DNA from: Cladosporium sp. IMV 00045
Lineage: Eukaryota > Ascomycota > Dothideomycetes > Cladosporiales > Cladosporiaceae
DNA length: 64,000 nt
Reading direction: 5' to 3'
NCBI GenBank assembly: GCA_001931905.2
Contig: MSJI02000838.1
Span: 90,730-154,729 of the forward strand
Shown: positions 54,062 to 64,000 of the stretch, piece by piece
Layout of the letters: every line of letters begins with the position of its first letter
How positions within the stretch are numbered: the stretch's first letter is position 1
The notes under the pieces: model-generated
What the model was told of the DNA's origin: nothing
Database searches by the model: none
Seen by the model: the letters and a program-made list of their open reading frames with translations, nothing else
Made by a program: the position numbers and the translations under genes

Positions 54062-55933
54062 ATGCGAAATACTGATTGGCGTATAGCAACCACCCGTGGA
54101 AAAAACTCCCCTTTGAGCAAAGAGTTTGACTCCAGCCATGACGACCTCCCAGAGTTCGCAACCCTGACCAACGACGAAGATCGCGAACGGAAAGCCGAAT
54201 CGACATTACCGGGAACTTATAGTGTCGTCGTAACACCGAAGAGCTTCGCCGACCTCCCTGAGTATGCATCAAGCGCAAGTGGCAGATCAAGCAGAAAGCA
54301 AACAAGTCCTAGGCAAAGAGCTGGCACATCGTCTAGTACCGGCAGCAATACAAAACCGAAACCCGACCCCAACGTCATCGTCTTGGATCGATTTGAGGAG
54401 CCATTGGCATCAATGTCACTGCAGCTTTCTGGCCGGCCAGCTGGCCTGCCCGAGACCATGCAACGAATGTCGCTCAGCATCACGCCTTCTTCGGCGACTT
54501 CGTCACAACCAAGCACACCAGTCACGCACATGACACCTGCCGAAAGCCGTCTCATATCACACTTCCGTCACTACATCGTTTCCCGACTCGTACCAAAAGA
54601 CCTCAACCCCGCCAGCAGCCAGTTGAACCCAAGCTCAACGAGAGATATCTTCGAAACCGAGGCGGCCAAGTTCCAACCTGTAAGCCAATACCCTATCACT
54701 AACCCCCCTCGATTCGATCTAATAATCAAACAGCTTCATCACGCCATGTGCGCCTTAAGCGCTCTCAACCTCAGCTACAGAGGCCAGGCCACACTAGAAG
54801 AAGCCATTGAACACTACGATCGAGCACTCTCAGCACAAACACCCACATCGAACGAACTACTCTCAGACGGAGTCTTCCTCCGACATTACCTCCTCTTCAT
54901 ATACGATATATCAATGACCGTAGATGCAAGCAACGCCGGCGCGGGGATGTGGGTAGACCACCTCAAACACCTCGCGCGCTTGACGCAAAACCGCCATTCT
55001 CATTTCGGACAAGAACCACACGCCTTCATCATGTGGGCGATCTGCTCCTTCGACACCTACGCCTGCCTGATGGGAAACGGCAACGTCGACTATTTCCGCA
55101 CGGTGCTCGAGCAGCAATTGCTGCCATCTCTTGGTTCTGGAATGCCCGTTGCCGCACAACGAAGTCCATCTTTCCGCGTCGACTCGCACGCATCATCGAG
55201 TATCATGAACCTGATAAGAGGGGTGTTTATACACACGGCCAAGATCGCACAAGCCGCTCAAGAGTTCCGATCCGAAGCAGAAGGGCGCACATCAATTTCC
55301 CCAGGCCGATGTGCACGATGGCAAGCCCGAGTTTCGCAATTACAAGGCGAGTTGACTGGCTTCTGGATGCAGGCATATCCAGAGTTTCTCGGGAAGGAAT
55401 CGGCAGTGGCGGGGCAAAACCTCGATCCGCGTCTGAGATATGTCTTCGAACATGTAAGTCTATTACCGAAGAAACGACGCTCACAGAAAATTAATCCCCC
55501 AAACCAGGCCTTCCTCCTCTACCAATCCACAACAATCTACACGCGCAGCAGCATGTTCCCGTCCCAGCGCCTCCTCCCCGTCGCCAACCAAGCAGCCTTC
55601 AACGCCGATACATCCACACGAGCCTCGCACATCCTCACGCTGGCCTCGCAAATCCTGGCCAATGGCGACGTGGACCGGCGCGAAGCGGTCTTCCCGATCT
55701 TCATCGCGGGCTTCGCGACGTCGAACGCAGACGCTAAAGTGCGCGCGATCGAGCTGCTGAAAGCGTTCGAGGGCCACGGTATCGGGCAGAACACGAGTGT
55801 GGTGCGGAGGCTGCTTGTGGGGGTTTGCGAGGAGCAGAGGAGGAGGATGGAGCTGGGCGGGAGGGTGGAGGAGGTGGATTGGTTGGTTTATGGGCGGGAG
55901 AGGGGGTTGAGTGTTGTTAATTGCGGTCTTTGA
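54062..55933 (+). CDS. Fungal transcription-factor-like protein without a zinc cluster
   Basis: Exons 54062-54679, 54734-55453 and 55508-55933; both introns are exactly 54 nt and lack in-frame stops, so unspliced reading also stays open. Product 587 residues. The first 170 residues are Ser/Pro/Thr-rich and disordered. From about 190 a helical region (HHAMCALSALNLSYRGQA, LEEAIEHYDRALSAQ, LLSDGVFLRHYLLFIYDISM, WVDHLKHLARL) resembles the regulatory C-terminal domain of fungal Zn2Cys6 factors (Fungal_trans_2/DUF3468 type). No CxxCxxxxxC cluster is present in the frame or in a convincing upstream exon. It may be a co-regulator, or its DNA-binding exon may be missed upstream. Targets unknown. Confidence 0.7.
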   Translation: MRNTDWRIATTRGKNSPLSKEFDSSHDDLPEFATLTNDEDRERKAESTLPGTYSVVVTPKSFADLPEYASSASGRSSRKQTSPRQRAGTSSSTGSNTKPKPDPNVIVLDRFEEPLASMSLQLSGRPAGLPETMQRMSLSITPSSATSSQPSTPVTHMTPAESRLISHFRHYIVSRLVPKDLNPASSQLNPSSTRDIFETEAAKFQPVSQYPITNPPRFDLIIKQLHHAMCALSALNLSYRGQATLEEAIEHYDRALSAQTPTSNELLSDGVFLRHYLLFIYDISMTVDASNAGAGMWVDHLKHLARLTQNRHSHFGQEPHAFIMWAICSFDTYACLMGNGNVDYFRTVLEQQLLPSLGSGMPVAAQRSPSFRVDSHASSSIMNLIRGVFIHTAKIAQAAQEFRSEAEGRTSISPGRCARWQARVSQLQGELTGFWMQAYPEFLGKESAVAGQNLDPRLRYVFEHVSLLPKKRRSQKINPPNQAFLLYQSTTIYTRSSMFPSQRLLPVANQAAFNADTSTRASHILTLASQILANGDVDRREAVFPIFIAGFATSNADAKVRAIELLKAFEGHGIGQNTSVVRRLLVGVCEEQRRRMELGGRVEEVDWLVYGRERGLSVVNCGL

Positions 55934-56425
55934 TTTGTGTGGAATTCTGGGGTTTGTTTCTTTCGGTGAAAGGGGATGGAAGCATTCTAAGAGGGTGTAT
56001 GGCTTCTTCGCCATTGGGGGTCTCTTTTCGGAAAGAGCGTTGACATCTCACTCAAACCCCAGTATTAGCTCGACATGGATACACAAACAGCACAAGTCGT
56101 CGGTATTCCGTAGCGAGTGGCGTTTCAAACAGAAGAAATGAAATCCTTTCCAAAAGAGACTTGCGAGAGAAAACAATCATCAAAATTCAAAGTTTCATCT
56201 AAAGGCTCGTCCAATCAGCGTGGTCTATGCGGCTAGTGGTGTTGTTGGTGGTAGTAGTGGTCAAAAAGTAATCGTCTCCAACGCCCATGTCGCAATGAAG
56301 CAAGTGCAAAGTAATCCTCCAAAAGTCATGCGCTGAAAGAACTCGAATCAATAAGGGAAAAGGAAACAAAAGAAAAGTTGTCAAAAACAGCATCCGTTCG
56401 AGCCGGTCCCAGGTAGCCATCGCAT
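55934..56425. other. Convergent 3' region
   Basis: About 490 nt between two convergent genes; only untranslated ends and short simple repeats (a TAG/GTG-type run near 56225-56262). Confidence 0.5.
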
Positions 56426-58444
56426 CTACGCATCCTCAGCCTCAACACGACAGAGCACTTCCTCCAAGAACCCTTCCAAGAGGCCATCGACGCCCTCGCC
56501 CATGCCGACAGGCGCCACGCCGTCCAGATAGTCGATATCCTTGAACAGCTTGCACGCCTTAGCCATGTACTTCTTGATCAAATCGTGCTGGGCCCGGCGC
56601 TCGGCCAGCTCGCGGTCCGCTTGCGCTGCTTGGGAGGAGGAAAGAGATGAAACGGAGGTGTTGTGTTGTTTTGTCAGGAGGGAGAGTTGGTAGCTGCGGC
56701 GGTGCATGGCTGCTTCGAGGGCGGGGATGACGACTGATGTCAGGGCTGTGACTTGTGGGTCTGCTTGCTGCGCGGTGGGGGTTTGCTGGGAGTGTCTTGA
56801 AGAGGAGGTGCTTGGCCCGGGCTGTTGGCGAGGCGCAAAATCTCTGTTCGCTGACGGTGGCGCTGTTGGTGTTTGAAATTGGCTGTTGGAGCTAGGTGGT
56901 GCTAGTGATGGTACAGGCTTTTCGAATAGAGGGTTTGAAGGCGTTCTTGGGGGCTGTGGTCGCGGCGCATTCAGATGTCTGGGGCTGGCTTGTGCGTTGT
57001 TGGAGGACTGCGTTGCGGGTTTTGCTGCTTGCTCATCGTTCATAGACAGCCCTTTCATGTACTGAGACATGTCACTAGCGATGCTCTGTTGGAGGAAGTC
57101 GTCGTTCAGATGACGGGGAGACTGAGGTGTGGCTGGCGGTTTTGGCGACGATGAATTGATTTTGTTGCCAGGAGACGACTGTGGTGTTTCTACAGCCGGA
57201 ACAGGCTTGCGTGTTGGCGATGCAGGCAAAGGCACCTTCGCAGCGACGCCTGGGGATTGCTGAGGTTGCGAAAGCTTGGAGGGAGAAGGTGTTCGGGGAA
57301 GAGGAGGCGGAAGCATGCTTCCTCTGATCGTTCCCCGGCTGGTGTTCTCGACATCTTCAGATGGTGCGTTCTCCTTGTTCGATACCGATCGCCGTGACTG
57401 AGAAGGCTGAACATGCGAACTTCTCGAATTCATGCCGCTCTCGTTCATTGGTTTCAAGGCGCCATTGTTGCCCCTCGCCCGTCCTCCAACAGGCCTGACA
57501 GTGCCAAAGTCCCACAGATCTTCCTCGTCGCTGTTGCGTGCAGGTGTCTCCTCATATGGGTCATCGTCTTCATGGCTGCCATCCTCGCGATGTGTTGCTT
57601 GCCACCTTTCGTGTCTCTCGATCAGCTCAGTAAGATAGGCTGTACGCTTTGCCTTTCTCACCCAAGGATGACGCAGGAGATCTCTCGCGCTTGGCCGCTT
57701 CTGTGGCTCTTTCTGCAGACAACGGTGCACGAAGTCTTTGAAGTCTTTGCTGAATTGGCCTTCCAGCATAGGCGCCGGATTTTTGGGGATGAGGAAGAGA
57801 ACCTTCATCGGATGAATGTCAGAGTAAGGAGGCTCGCCAAGAGCAAGCTCCAAAGCAGTGATGCCGAGAGACCAAATGTCTGCTTTGTGGTCGTAGCCAG
57901 ATTGCTTAATGACTTCTGGCGCCATCCAGAAAGGCGTGCCTACGAAGGTGTTCTTCTTGGTCATGGTCGCCGTCAGTTGGCCCGACACGCCAAAGTCAGC
58001 CAGCTTGACCTGGCCATTGGCTCCGAGGAGGATGTTTGCAGCTTTGATGTCGCGATGCAGCTTGCCGTCGTTGTGCAAATATTCAAGGCCCAAGAGCAGC
58101 TCTCGCACAATGATGCAAATATAGTCTTCCGGTATGAGGCCTGGTTTGAGGAGATCTCCACAGCTCCCTCCTGAACAGAACTCCATGATGATCCATAAGT
58201 CGGAGCCTTTGAGGTACGAGCCATAGTACTTGGTGACGTATGGCGAGTTCAAGCCAGACAGGATGGAGATCTCTTGAATGATGTCGTCCACCTCGTCGTC
58301 CGCGTTCTCAACATCGATAATCTTGATGGCCACAGACTCTCCTGTACGCTTGTCTACGCCCTTGTAGACCTTGCCGAAACTGCCACCTCCTATGCATGCT
58401 TGCTTTGTGTATAGTGCTTCCGGGTCGGCGTGTCCCGCGTTCAT
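56426..58444 (-). CDS. Ste20-like protein kinase, germinal-centre-kinase family (Kic1/Sps1/MST type)
   Basis: An intronless minus-strand frame; 672 residues from the Met at 58444 (an in-frame Met at 58513 adds 23 unlikely residues). The kinase domain is at about residues 10-265: glycine loop IGGGSFGKVYKG, VAIKIID lysine, HRDIKAANILL, DFGVSGQLTAT, GTPFWMAPEVI (activation-loop end and GCK signature) and DIWSLGITALELALGEPPY. All catalytic residues are present. A long Ser/Pro/Gln-rich tail follows (about 300-600) and a short helical C-terminus. It resembles the fungal kinases of the RAM/septation-linked GCK III group (Kic1, Nak1), which control polarity and cytokinesis; assignment to one orthologue is uncertain. 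Confidence 0.9.
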   Translation of the reverse strand: MNAGHADPEALYTKQACIGGGSFGKVYKGVDKRTGESVAIKIIDVENADDEVDDIIQEISILSGLNSPYVTKYYGSYLKGSDLWIIMEFCSGGSCGDLLKPGLIPEDYICIIVRELLLGLEYLHNDGKLHRDIKAANILLGANGQVKLADFGVSGQLTATMTKKNTFVGTPFWMAPEVIKQSGYDHKADIWSLGITALELALGEPPYSDIHPMKVLFLIPKNPAPMLEGQFSKDFKDFVHRCLQKEPQKRPSARDLLRHPWVRKAKRTAYLTELIERHERWQATHREDGSHEDDDPYEETPARNSDEEDLWDFGTVRPVGGRARGNNGALKPMNESGMNSRSSHVQPSQSRRSVSNKENAPSEDVENTSRGTIRGSMLPPPLPRTPSPSKLSQPQQSPGVAAKVPLPASPTRKPVPAVETPQSSPGNKINSSSPKPPATPQSPRHLNDDFLQQSIASDMSQYMKGLSMNDEQAAKPATQSSNNAQASPRHLNAPRPQPPRTPSNPLFEKPVPSLAPPSSNSQFQTPTAPPSANRDFAPRQQPGPSTSSSRHSQQTPTAQQADPQVTALTSVVIPALEAAMHRRSYQLSLLTKQHNTSVSSLSSSQAAQADRELAERRAQHDLIKKYMAKACKLFKDIDYLDGVAPVGMGEGVDGLLEGFLEEVLCRVEAEDA

Positions 58445-58985
58445 GGTTGCCGATATGATATGTCGATAGAATGGACTGGGAAGGATGGATGTGGAGTACG
58501 CGTATGGGGTCAATTGAAATCGTGTCGTCGTGTGCAGGTTGCTTGTCTCCTAGCAAGGGCATCCAAAGTCCTCCTGGCCGTGCAGGTCGTCGGTGGTGTA
58601 TGATGTAGGCAAGAGACAAGGAGCGGGAAGGAAGCTGGAGTGAGACGCCGCCCGGAATTCACAACATAGCGCGCGGAAAGAGAGGTGAGAGTGGTGGTAA
58701 GTAAAGGTGCTATGGCCAGGAAGGCATCTGCCGCATAGAGAGGCGAATTATGAAACAACAAAACAAAGCGTCGCACGGGGACCTGATATGCATCTGCATG
58801 AATGGCGTACGGGCCAATACATAAGGCACAACAAGCACAACAGACGAAGCGGCGGGCGGCATCAACAAATAGCGCGGCGCGGGGTCCCAGCCAACTCACG
58901 TCGTTCCTGCATGTCCGACTTCACTTGAAACAATCCCTCGGGATATTCCAATCTTCCTTACATACATCCATACATACCTCAAACA
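58445..58985. promoter_or_regulatory. Divergent kinase-M20 peptidase promoter
   Basis: 541 nt between divergent genes; no specific motif recognised. Confidence 0.45.
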
Positions 58986-60281
58986 ATGCATTTGTCAAAG
59001 CAAGCGCTTATATTTGGCGCCTGGGCGTCCGCTGCTTGCGCTCTCAGTGTCCAACAGGATGTTTTGCAGGGCGATGCTGCATACAAGCATCTTGATTTGA
59101 CCCACGATCTGTTTGCATTTCACAAAAATCTGACGCAGATAGAGTCAATCTCTGGAAATGAGAAGGAGGTGGGCGAGTGGTTGGTGGACAGCCTCGCCTC
59201 TCAAGGTTACCATGTTGAGAAACAGGTCGTCTCCAAAGATCCTCTGAGGTTCAACGTGTTGGCCTGGCCCGGCAGTGAGCGCGATGCTGAGGTATTGATC
59301 TCGAGCCATATCGATACTGTAAGCAGCTCGGGAAACCACCATCTATATCCTGTCATGACTCACATACTGTAGGTGCCGCCTTTCTACGAGTACAAACGCC
59401 ACAGCGACAAAACCATCTCAGGACGCGGCTCAGTCGACGCCAAGGCCAGTGTCGCCGCTCAAGTCATTGCTGCCAACAGCCTTCTGGCTGACAAGCGAAT
59501 TCATCCCGATGACATTGCATTGCTTTATGTCGTTGGCGAGGAGACTGGCGGTGATGGCATGCGTGCTGCTAACGATCTCGACTTGAAACCGCAATCCATC
59601 ATCTTCGGTGAGCCCACTGAAGGCAAGCTTGCGTCTGGTCACAAGGGCATGTTGAGCTTCCAAATCCACGCGAAGGGCAAGGCTGCTCATTCCGGATACC
59701 CTTGGCTGGGCCTCAGCGCTAACGAGGTTGTCGTCTCTGCCCTGGCTGCGTTAATCGAACTCGGCGAGAGTCTCCCTGTGGACGAGAAATTCGGCAAGAC
59801 GACCATCAACTTGGGCACAATCCAGGGCGGTGTCGCCCATAACGTAGTGGCCGAGTCAGCAGAAGCTAAAGTTGCTATCCGCATCGCTCAAGGCACCCCT
59901 GCTTCTATGAGGAACGAGACTACGCACGCCATGAACACGGCCATCACGAAGTTTCTCAAGGATGGCCAAGAGCCCGCCGACATTATTGGCATTTCGTTCT
60001 CTGGCGAGGGCTACAGCCCTGTCGACATTGATGCTGACGTCCCGGGATTCGACACGATGATTGTGAACTACGGTACGGACATCCCCAACCTTGAGAAGTC
60101 TGTGAAGGATCAGAAGAGGTATCTTTACGGTCCTGGCACCATTCTGGTCGCCCACTCGGATCACGAAGCTATCACTGAGGAACAGCTTGAGAGCGCTGTT
60201 GGTGGCTACGAGAAATTAATCCTGCACTCTCTCGGCAAGAAGACAGGTGAAGATTACCAGCACTTCAAAGAGTCGCTCTAG
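58986..60281 (+). CDS. Secreted/vacuolar M20 family metallopeptidase
   Basis: Exons 58986-59318 and 59373-60281; a 54-nt intron. Product 413 residues. A signal peptide (MHLSKQALIFGAWASAACA) is followed by the M20 core: SSHIDTVPPFYEY (metal-binding His and Asp), GRGSVDAKASVAAQ (bridging Asp), VVGEETGGDGM (catalytic Glu and metal Glu), GEPTEGKLASGHKGM and the dimerisation domain beginning AHSGYPWLG; a late His in LVAHSDHEAI completes the metal site. The family includes carboxypeptidases, acylases and acetylornithine deacetylase; the signal peptide points to an extracytosolic peptidase or aminoacylase. A role in recycling siderophore ornithine is imaginable but there is no evidence for it. Confidence 0.88.
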
Positions 60282-61020
60282 GTTGGTCTATGAGAATAAT
60301 GCTGAGTTGAGACTTCGTGCAGAGAGTCTGAATTGTACATGAGCAGGCATGAAACTATGGATCTACGAAAAGACAGGATAGATATTTGTACATACATGTA
60401 TTCATCAGAGATATATATATTCACGAGTGGTGTTAGAAAGAACGAGCGCTGCGAATTGAGGACATAAAGGTAGAATTCACCGATTCATATCAACAAAGTT
60501 GCCCGAGTCAAATGTGTCAATTCACTTCATTATTATTGACCTTGACAGCCTCACCGCTTTCACATTGGCATGTGAAGGGCTTCGGAGAGTTGGCGGTGCG
60601 GGCAGGCAGCGGGCGATGACGTGCCTTCGAAGCAGATCGGGATGGCGAAACCACCAACCCACCAACGCTGCTGTGAAAGCAGTGCTTTTGCTATTGTTAC
60701 CCGCTATCACCGACCCACCCCGGCTCTACGACGTGACACCCGCGAGCATCAAACGTCGTTGTTTGCATTTGCTCCTAAGCCCCGTCGCGAACGATTTCTA
60801 TATCTACCACCTGCGAGCATCCTCCAAGAGGAGACTCATCCGTTTGGGCGCCTGCACCGCTTTGCTCAGAACCTTCGAGAGCTTCGAAAGCCGCCTCTTA
60901 GACCGACCTTTTGCATTCACTTTGCCATCTCATCCAACGCAAACAGCGACACAAAAGAAACTCGCGGATTACTCAGAGCTTGCTTGCCTGAACTTTACAA
61001 ACACACGACCGACCGAAGCG
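60282..61020. other. Spacer upstream of the UBX gene
   Basis: 739 nt. The frame of the UBX gene is open back to about 60499, but its content (Arg/Leu-rich, no family match) looks untranslated; I start the gene at 61021. Confidence 0.5.
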
Positions 61021-62631
61021 ATGGACGACGAAGCGATCGGCACCTTCTGCGCCATCACCTCAACTACGCCACAACAAGCCCAGCAATACCTCCAATTTAG
61101 CGACGGTAATGTGGAGCAGGCTATCGAGCTGTTCTTCAACAACCCGGACCTTGCTGGCTCAGCACCCGCGCCTCAAACACAACCTACCGCGACAAGAGAT
61201 GACCCGATAAACCTAGACGACGACGATGATGAAGTCATGGAGACCTCTGGGCCGCAAGGCGGGCCTTCCACGGAAGACGACGAGGCTATGGCACGCAGGC
61301 TACAGCAAGAGATGTACGGAGCTGGAGGCGGAGCTGGTGGAGCAGGTGGTCAAGATGATGTCGACGAGGAAGGCGTAAGAGCACCCATGGCTCGCACAAC
61401 GGAGACGCTTGTCGGACCTGGAAGTGACTGGCGGGATGACCCAGACCAGATGCAGGCTGCTATCGGCGAGCAGCTGGCGGCGCGCGAGAGATACAACCGT
61501 TCTTCGAACGCTCGACGTGCTGGGATTTTCAACCAGCGCGATGAGGCTTCGATCTGGTCAGAAGATAACCCCGAAGACCCCGAAGCTCACCGTCGTGTCC
61601 TGTCGCGAGCTACTGGCGGCGCATCTGATGCGACTTCCAAGTCAAACCTCCTTGCTGACCTCTTCCGCCCTCCTTTCGACCTGATCTCTGCGATCCCCAT
61701 CTCAGTGGCTCGCGATGAAGGCAAGGAGACCGAGAAATGGATCCTGGTCAACGTGCAGGATCCCTCTATCTTCGACTGCCAGGTGCTGAACCGTGACATC
61801 TGGAAGAACGAATCTATCAAAGATACCGTCAAGGAACACTTCATCTTCCTGCAGTACAACAAAGATGACCCCCGGGGTCAGGAGTACGTTAATTATTACT
61901 TCAGCATGCACCGCGACAACGAAGACTCGTACCCTCATATCGCCATCGTCGATCCCAGGACCGGAGAGCAGGTCAAGACGTGGTCCGGCTCCCCTGGACC
62001 CAAACCTGCCGACTTCCTCATGGATTTGCACGAGTTCCTTGACCGCTACAGCTTGAACATGCATTCGAAGAACCCGGTTCAGACCCAGAGGAAGGAGCGC
62101 AAGAAGGACGTTGGCCAGATGAGCGAGGAAGAGATGCTCCAGATGGCCATGCAAAATAGCCTGGCCAATGGCAGCAGCAGCAAGGAGCGCGAAGAGGATC
62201 CCGACTCGCTCACCAAAGCAGCCGAAGGAAAGGGCAAGGAGTCGGCATCTGTCCCTGAGGCTATGGACACCGCAGACATGGGTCCGGCTGCATCAAATGG
62301 ATCCACCGCTCCGGCAGCAAGCGAAGATACACCTTTCTCTCGCATTTCCTCCACTTCGCCGCACGAGGAGCCCACATCTACCGACCCCACAGAGACGACG
62401 CGCATCCAATTCCGTTATTCCGGTGGCCGTATCGTCCGTCGCTTCTCGCTCACTGATCCTGTCTCCCGCATCTACGAGTGGCTCAAGGCTTCTCCATTTG
62501 AAGGCAAAGAAGGCAAAGCCTTCGAGCTCATCAGCATGGGTAAGAACCTCATGGAGATGTTGGAAGTTCCTATTGCGGATGCCGGTTTGAATAACGGGAC
62601 TGTCATGGTGGAGTTCATCGACGATGAGTAG
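61021..62631 (+). CDS. UBA-UAS-UIM-UBX protein (UBXN7/Ubx5-like Cdc48 adaptor)
   Basis: An intronless frame, 536 residues from the Met in MDDEAIGTFC. Domains in order: UBA-like (1-45, SDGNVEQAIELFFNN), an acidic linker, a thioredoxin-like UAS domain (about 195-345, with WILVNVQDPSIFDCQVLNRD and HFIFLQYNKDDPRGQEYVNYY), a UIM-like helix (SEEEMLQMAMQNSLANGS, about 365-382) and a C-terminal UBX domain (about 455-536: RIQFRYSGGRIVRRFSLTDP, FELISMGKNLMEM). This is the full UBXN7/Ubx5 layout. Such proteins link Cdc48/p97 to ubiquitin conjugates and to cullin ligases. Start choice: the upstream open frame lacks similarity and the UBA begins at 61021. Confidence 0.9.
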   Translation: MDDEAIGTFCAITSTTPQQAQQYLQFSDGNVEQAIELFFNNPDLAGSAPAPQTQPTATRDDPINLDDDDDEVMETSGPQGGPSTEDDEAMARRLQQEMYGAGGGAGGAGGQDDVDEEGVRAPMARTTETLVGPGSDWRDDPDQMQAAIGEQLAARERYNRSSNARRAGIFNQRDEASIWSEDNPEDPEAHRRVLSRATGGASDATSKSNLLADLFRPPFDLISAIPISVARDEGKETEKWILVNVQDPSIFDCQVLNRDIWKNESIKDTVKEHFIFLQYNKDDPRGQEYVNYYFSMHRDNEDSYPHIAIVDPRTGEQVKTWSGSPGPKPADFLMDLHEFLDRYSLNMHSKNPVQTQRKERKKDVGQMSEEEMLQMAMQNSLANGSSSKEREEDPDSLTKAAEGKGKESASVPEAMDTADMGPAASNGSTAPAASEDTPFSRISSTSPHEEPTSTDPTETTRIQFRYSGGRIVRRFSLTDPVSRIYEWLKASPFEGKEGKAFELISMGKNLMEMLEVPIADAGLNNGTVMVEFIDDE

Positions 62632-63253
62632 TGGCTTTAACTTCAAAATGCGAAGGCAACGCGAAGGAAAGAAGTAATGCGCAAAGGCGAAGTTCACCCA
62701 CAATGGGCAACGGCCATGCTAGCTTATGTGAGGGACATTTCTGTCACGCGGGAAGCATCATGCATAATGAACAGGGGTAGAAATTGGCGTTTGCTTGATC
62801 CAAAGCTCTTGAGCTGGAAGTGATCCACTCGAGAGGCACTCATAGATTTAACCTTAGTGTCGAATACACGTTCGGACCAGACATCACGTTTCCATTATCC
62901 TCTGTCTTCAAGCGAGGTCCTAGAGATGTTCTCGATGGCATTTGCGTGAGGGGTTCTTGGTCGTCTGCGAATGCCTTCAACCTCGACTCGCTCTTTCCAA
63001 TCTTGAACGCCAAGAGATATTTACCTCACCTCATTCCCGCAACATCATCGCTTTAGTCCAATTTCCTCTTTCGTAATGTGTCTCAATACTCGTATCATGC
63101 CACCGTTCTGTCCGTGTCATTTCCGACGTCGTGCAATCATCAGATATCGTGAAGCGTCGATGACCGACCGCGAGCAGCGCACGAGGTCTCGCACAACAAC
63201 TCAAAAACTCGCGAGTCGGCCAGGCGCTGTTTCATCGACGGTGCAGCAGCGCC
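62632..63253. other. Spacer at convergent 3' ends
   Basis: 622 nt between the UBX stop and the stop of the minus-strand gene at the edge. No gene seen. Confidence 0.5.
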
Positions 63254-63931
63254 TCAAGCCGCGATCCAATTATATGCGCGCCTCATTGCGTAATAGAGCG
63301 CCAGCATTCCCAGAAAGGCCCATGCAATCAGCGCCACCAGCACCCGGCCTCGCATCTCCAGGGCGTCGCGGATCTCCAGCCTTGCGATGGCGCCTTTCTT
63401 CCTGCGATAGAACCAGTTCGATGAGGGCGTGGGATGATGTTCGGCGGGGTCGGCGCGCCGCGGGCTTCGGCGATGACTCCACGCTGAGGTGCCTGCGTCC
63501 TGATATGGCGTCTTCGACCAGTGCGTGAGGCGTTGCCAGACGGATGCCGACTCGGCGCGCTGTGACAGACGCCACCGGCGCTCTTGCTCATCCACTAGGA
63601 TGAGGCTGATGATGGTGGTGACCATGTTCAGGGGCGTGAGTACAAGCTGCAGAGCGGCCCAGTGTCAGCTACACAGTTCATGCCGGCAACACGCGAGGGT
63701 GGTCTCGCGTACGTCTGCAAGTATCGAGTCGCCCTGGTCGTCGACGTCGCCGCCTCCGTCGTTGTCCTCGCCTTTCGGCCTCCGCGGAGTTGGCTGCTCG
63801 GTGAGGTTGACATCGTTTGACAATTCTAAGAATGGATCAGACTTCTTGTTCCTGGTGTGTCGCCTCACGTTGTGCGACCTGGCGGAGTGATGGCCTGACG
63901 GCGGCGACGCTTCTCCGCGAGCGCTGCTCAT
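63254..63931 (-). CDS. Small fungal membrane protein of unknown function
   Basis: Exons 63931-63713 and 63646-63254; a 66-nt intron (donor GTACGC, acceptor TGCAG). Product 203 residues from MSSARGEASP; an upstream Met at 63958 adds 9. A charged, probably disordered N-terminus (about 70 residues) leads to a helix LVLTPLNMVTTIISLILVDE and later a C-terminal membrane helix (VLVALIAWAFLGMLALYYAM). The intron junction ILAD/LVLTPLN keeps the frame and creates the first membrane segment, which supports the model. I do not recognise the family. Confidence 0.6.
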
Positions 63932-64000
63932 TCTCAGTCCGCCAGCCTTCGTGGTCACTCATGCGAGATGTCTCGAGAAGTATCAGGTCGGTGTTTGCTT

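Noticed and set aside
1..64000. CRISPR arrays, bacterial operons, riboswitches and intact transposons
   Set aside because: None seen. The DNA is fungal; there are no spaced direct repeats and no transposase or reverse-transcriptase motifs in the translated frames.

Overview
This window is nuclear DNA from a filamentous ascomycete. Evidence: short GT-AG introns (about 49-120 nt, one of 310 nt) with CTAAC/CTGAC-like branch sites, a fungal siderophore NRPS cluster, and fungal housekeeping genes (NatB subunit, Erv2, Ecm29, AVT-type transporter, indoleamine dioxygenase). The gene set and the NPS6/SidD-type synthetase fit a Dothideomycete best, but the exact taxon is inference. I rebuilt intron-exon structures by hand from splice sites and reading frames.

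Left part (1-11.3 kb): an ER J-domain gene whose 3' half and downstream flank occur twice, on either side of a 20-N assembly gap, with copy 1 carrying a 4-nt frameshift; decayed repeats of that flank; a small three-exon RAMP4/Ysy6-like gene on the minus strand; the NatB auxiliary subunit (NAA25/Mdm20); and a lineage-specific SANT/Myb-like protein with two internal repeat arrays.

Centre (11.7-33.1 kb): a compact extracellular hydroxamate siderophore cluster. Order: sidF (acyltransferase, -), sidH (enoyl-CoA hydratase, +), ABCB transporter (sitT type, +), sidI (acyl-CoA ligase, +), a highly divergent SidA-like flavoprotein (-), sidJ (esterase, -), sidD/NPS6 (NRPS with A-T-C-dA-T-C architecture, +). 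SidF, SidH and SidI end in AKL, SKL and ARL, all type-1 peroxisomal signals, so the anhydromevalonyl-CoA branch is predicted to be peroxisomal. Seven exact ATCWGATAA motifs, the consensus of the iron-responsive GATA repressor SreA, lie in the cluster intergenic spaces; about one is expected by chance in 64 kb. SidI and SidH would make anhydromevalonyl-CoA, SidF would load it on N5-hydroxyornithine, SidD would assemble the siderophore, the ABC protein would export it or its intermediates, and SidJ would hydrolyse it. The SidA-like protein has lost the usual ornithine-binding residues, so the real ornithine N5-hydroxylase may be elsewhere. No MFS siderophore importer and no SidG acetyltransferase are seen.

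Cluster flank (33.6-38.7 kb): a PaiB-type FMN protein, a secreted BBE-like FAD oxidase and a zinc-less MDR oxidoreductase; membership in the cluster is unproven.

Right part (39-64 kb): vacuolar amino-acid transporter, indoleamine 2,3-dioxygenase, Erv2 sulfhydryl oxidase, proteasome adaptor Ecm29 (one apparent 1-nt deletion), a 2.3-kb gene-free stretch, a fungal transcription-factor-like protein without a zinc cluster, a Ste20/GCK kinase, a secreted or vacuolar M20 peptidase, a UBA-UAS-UIM-UBX protein, and a small membrane protein at the right edge.
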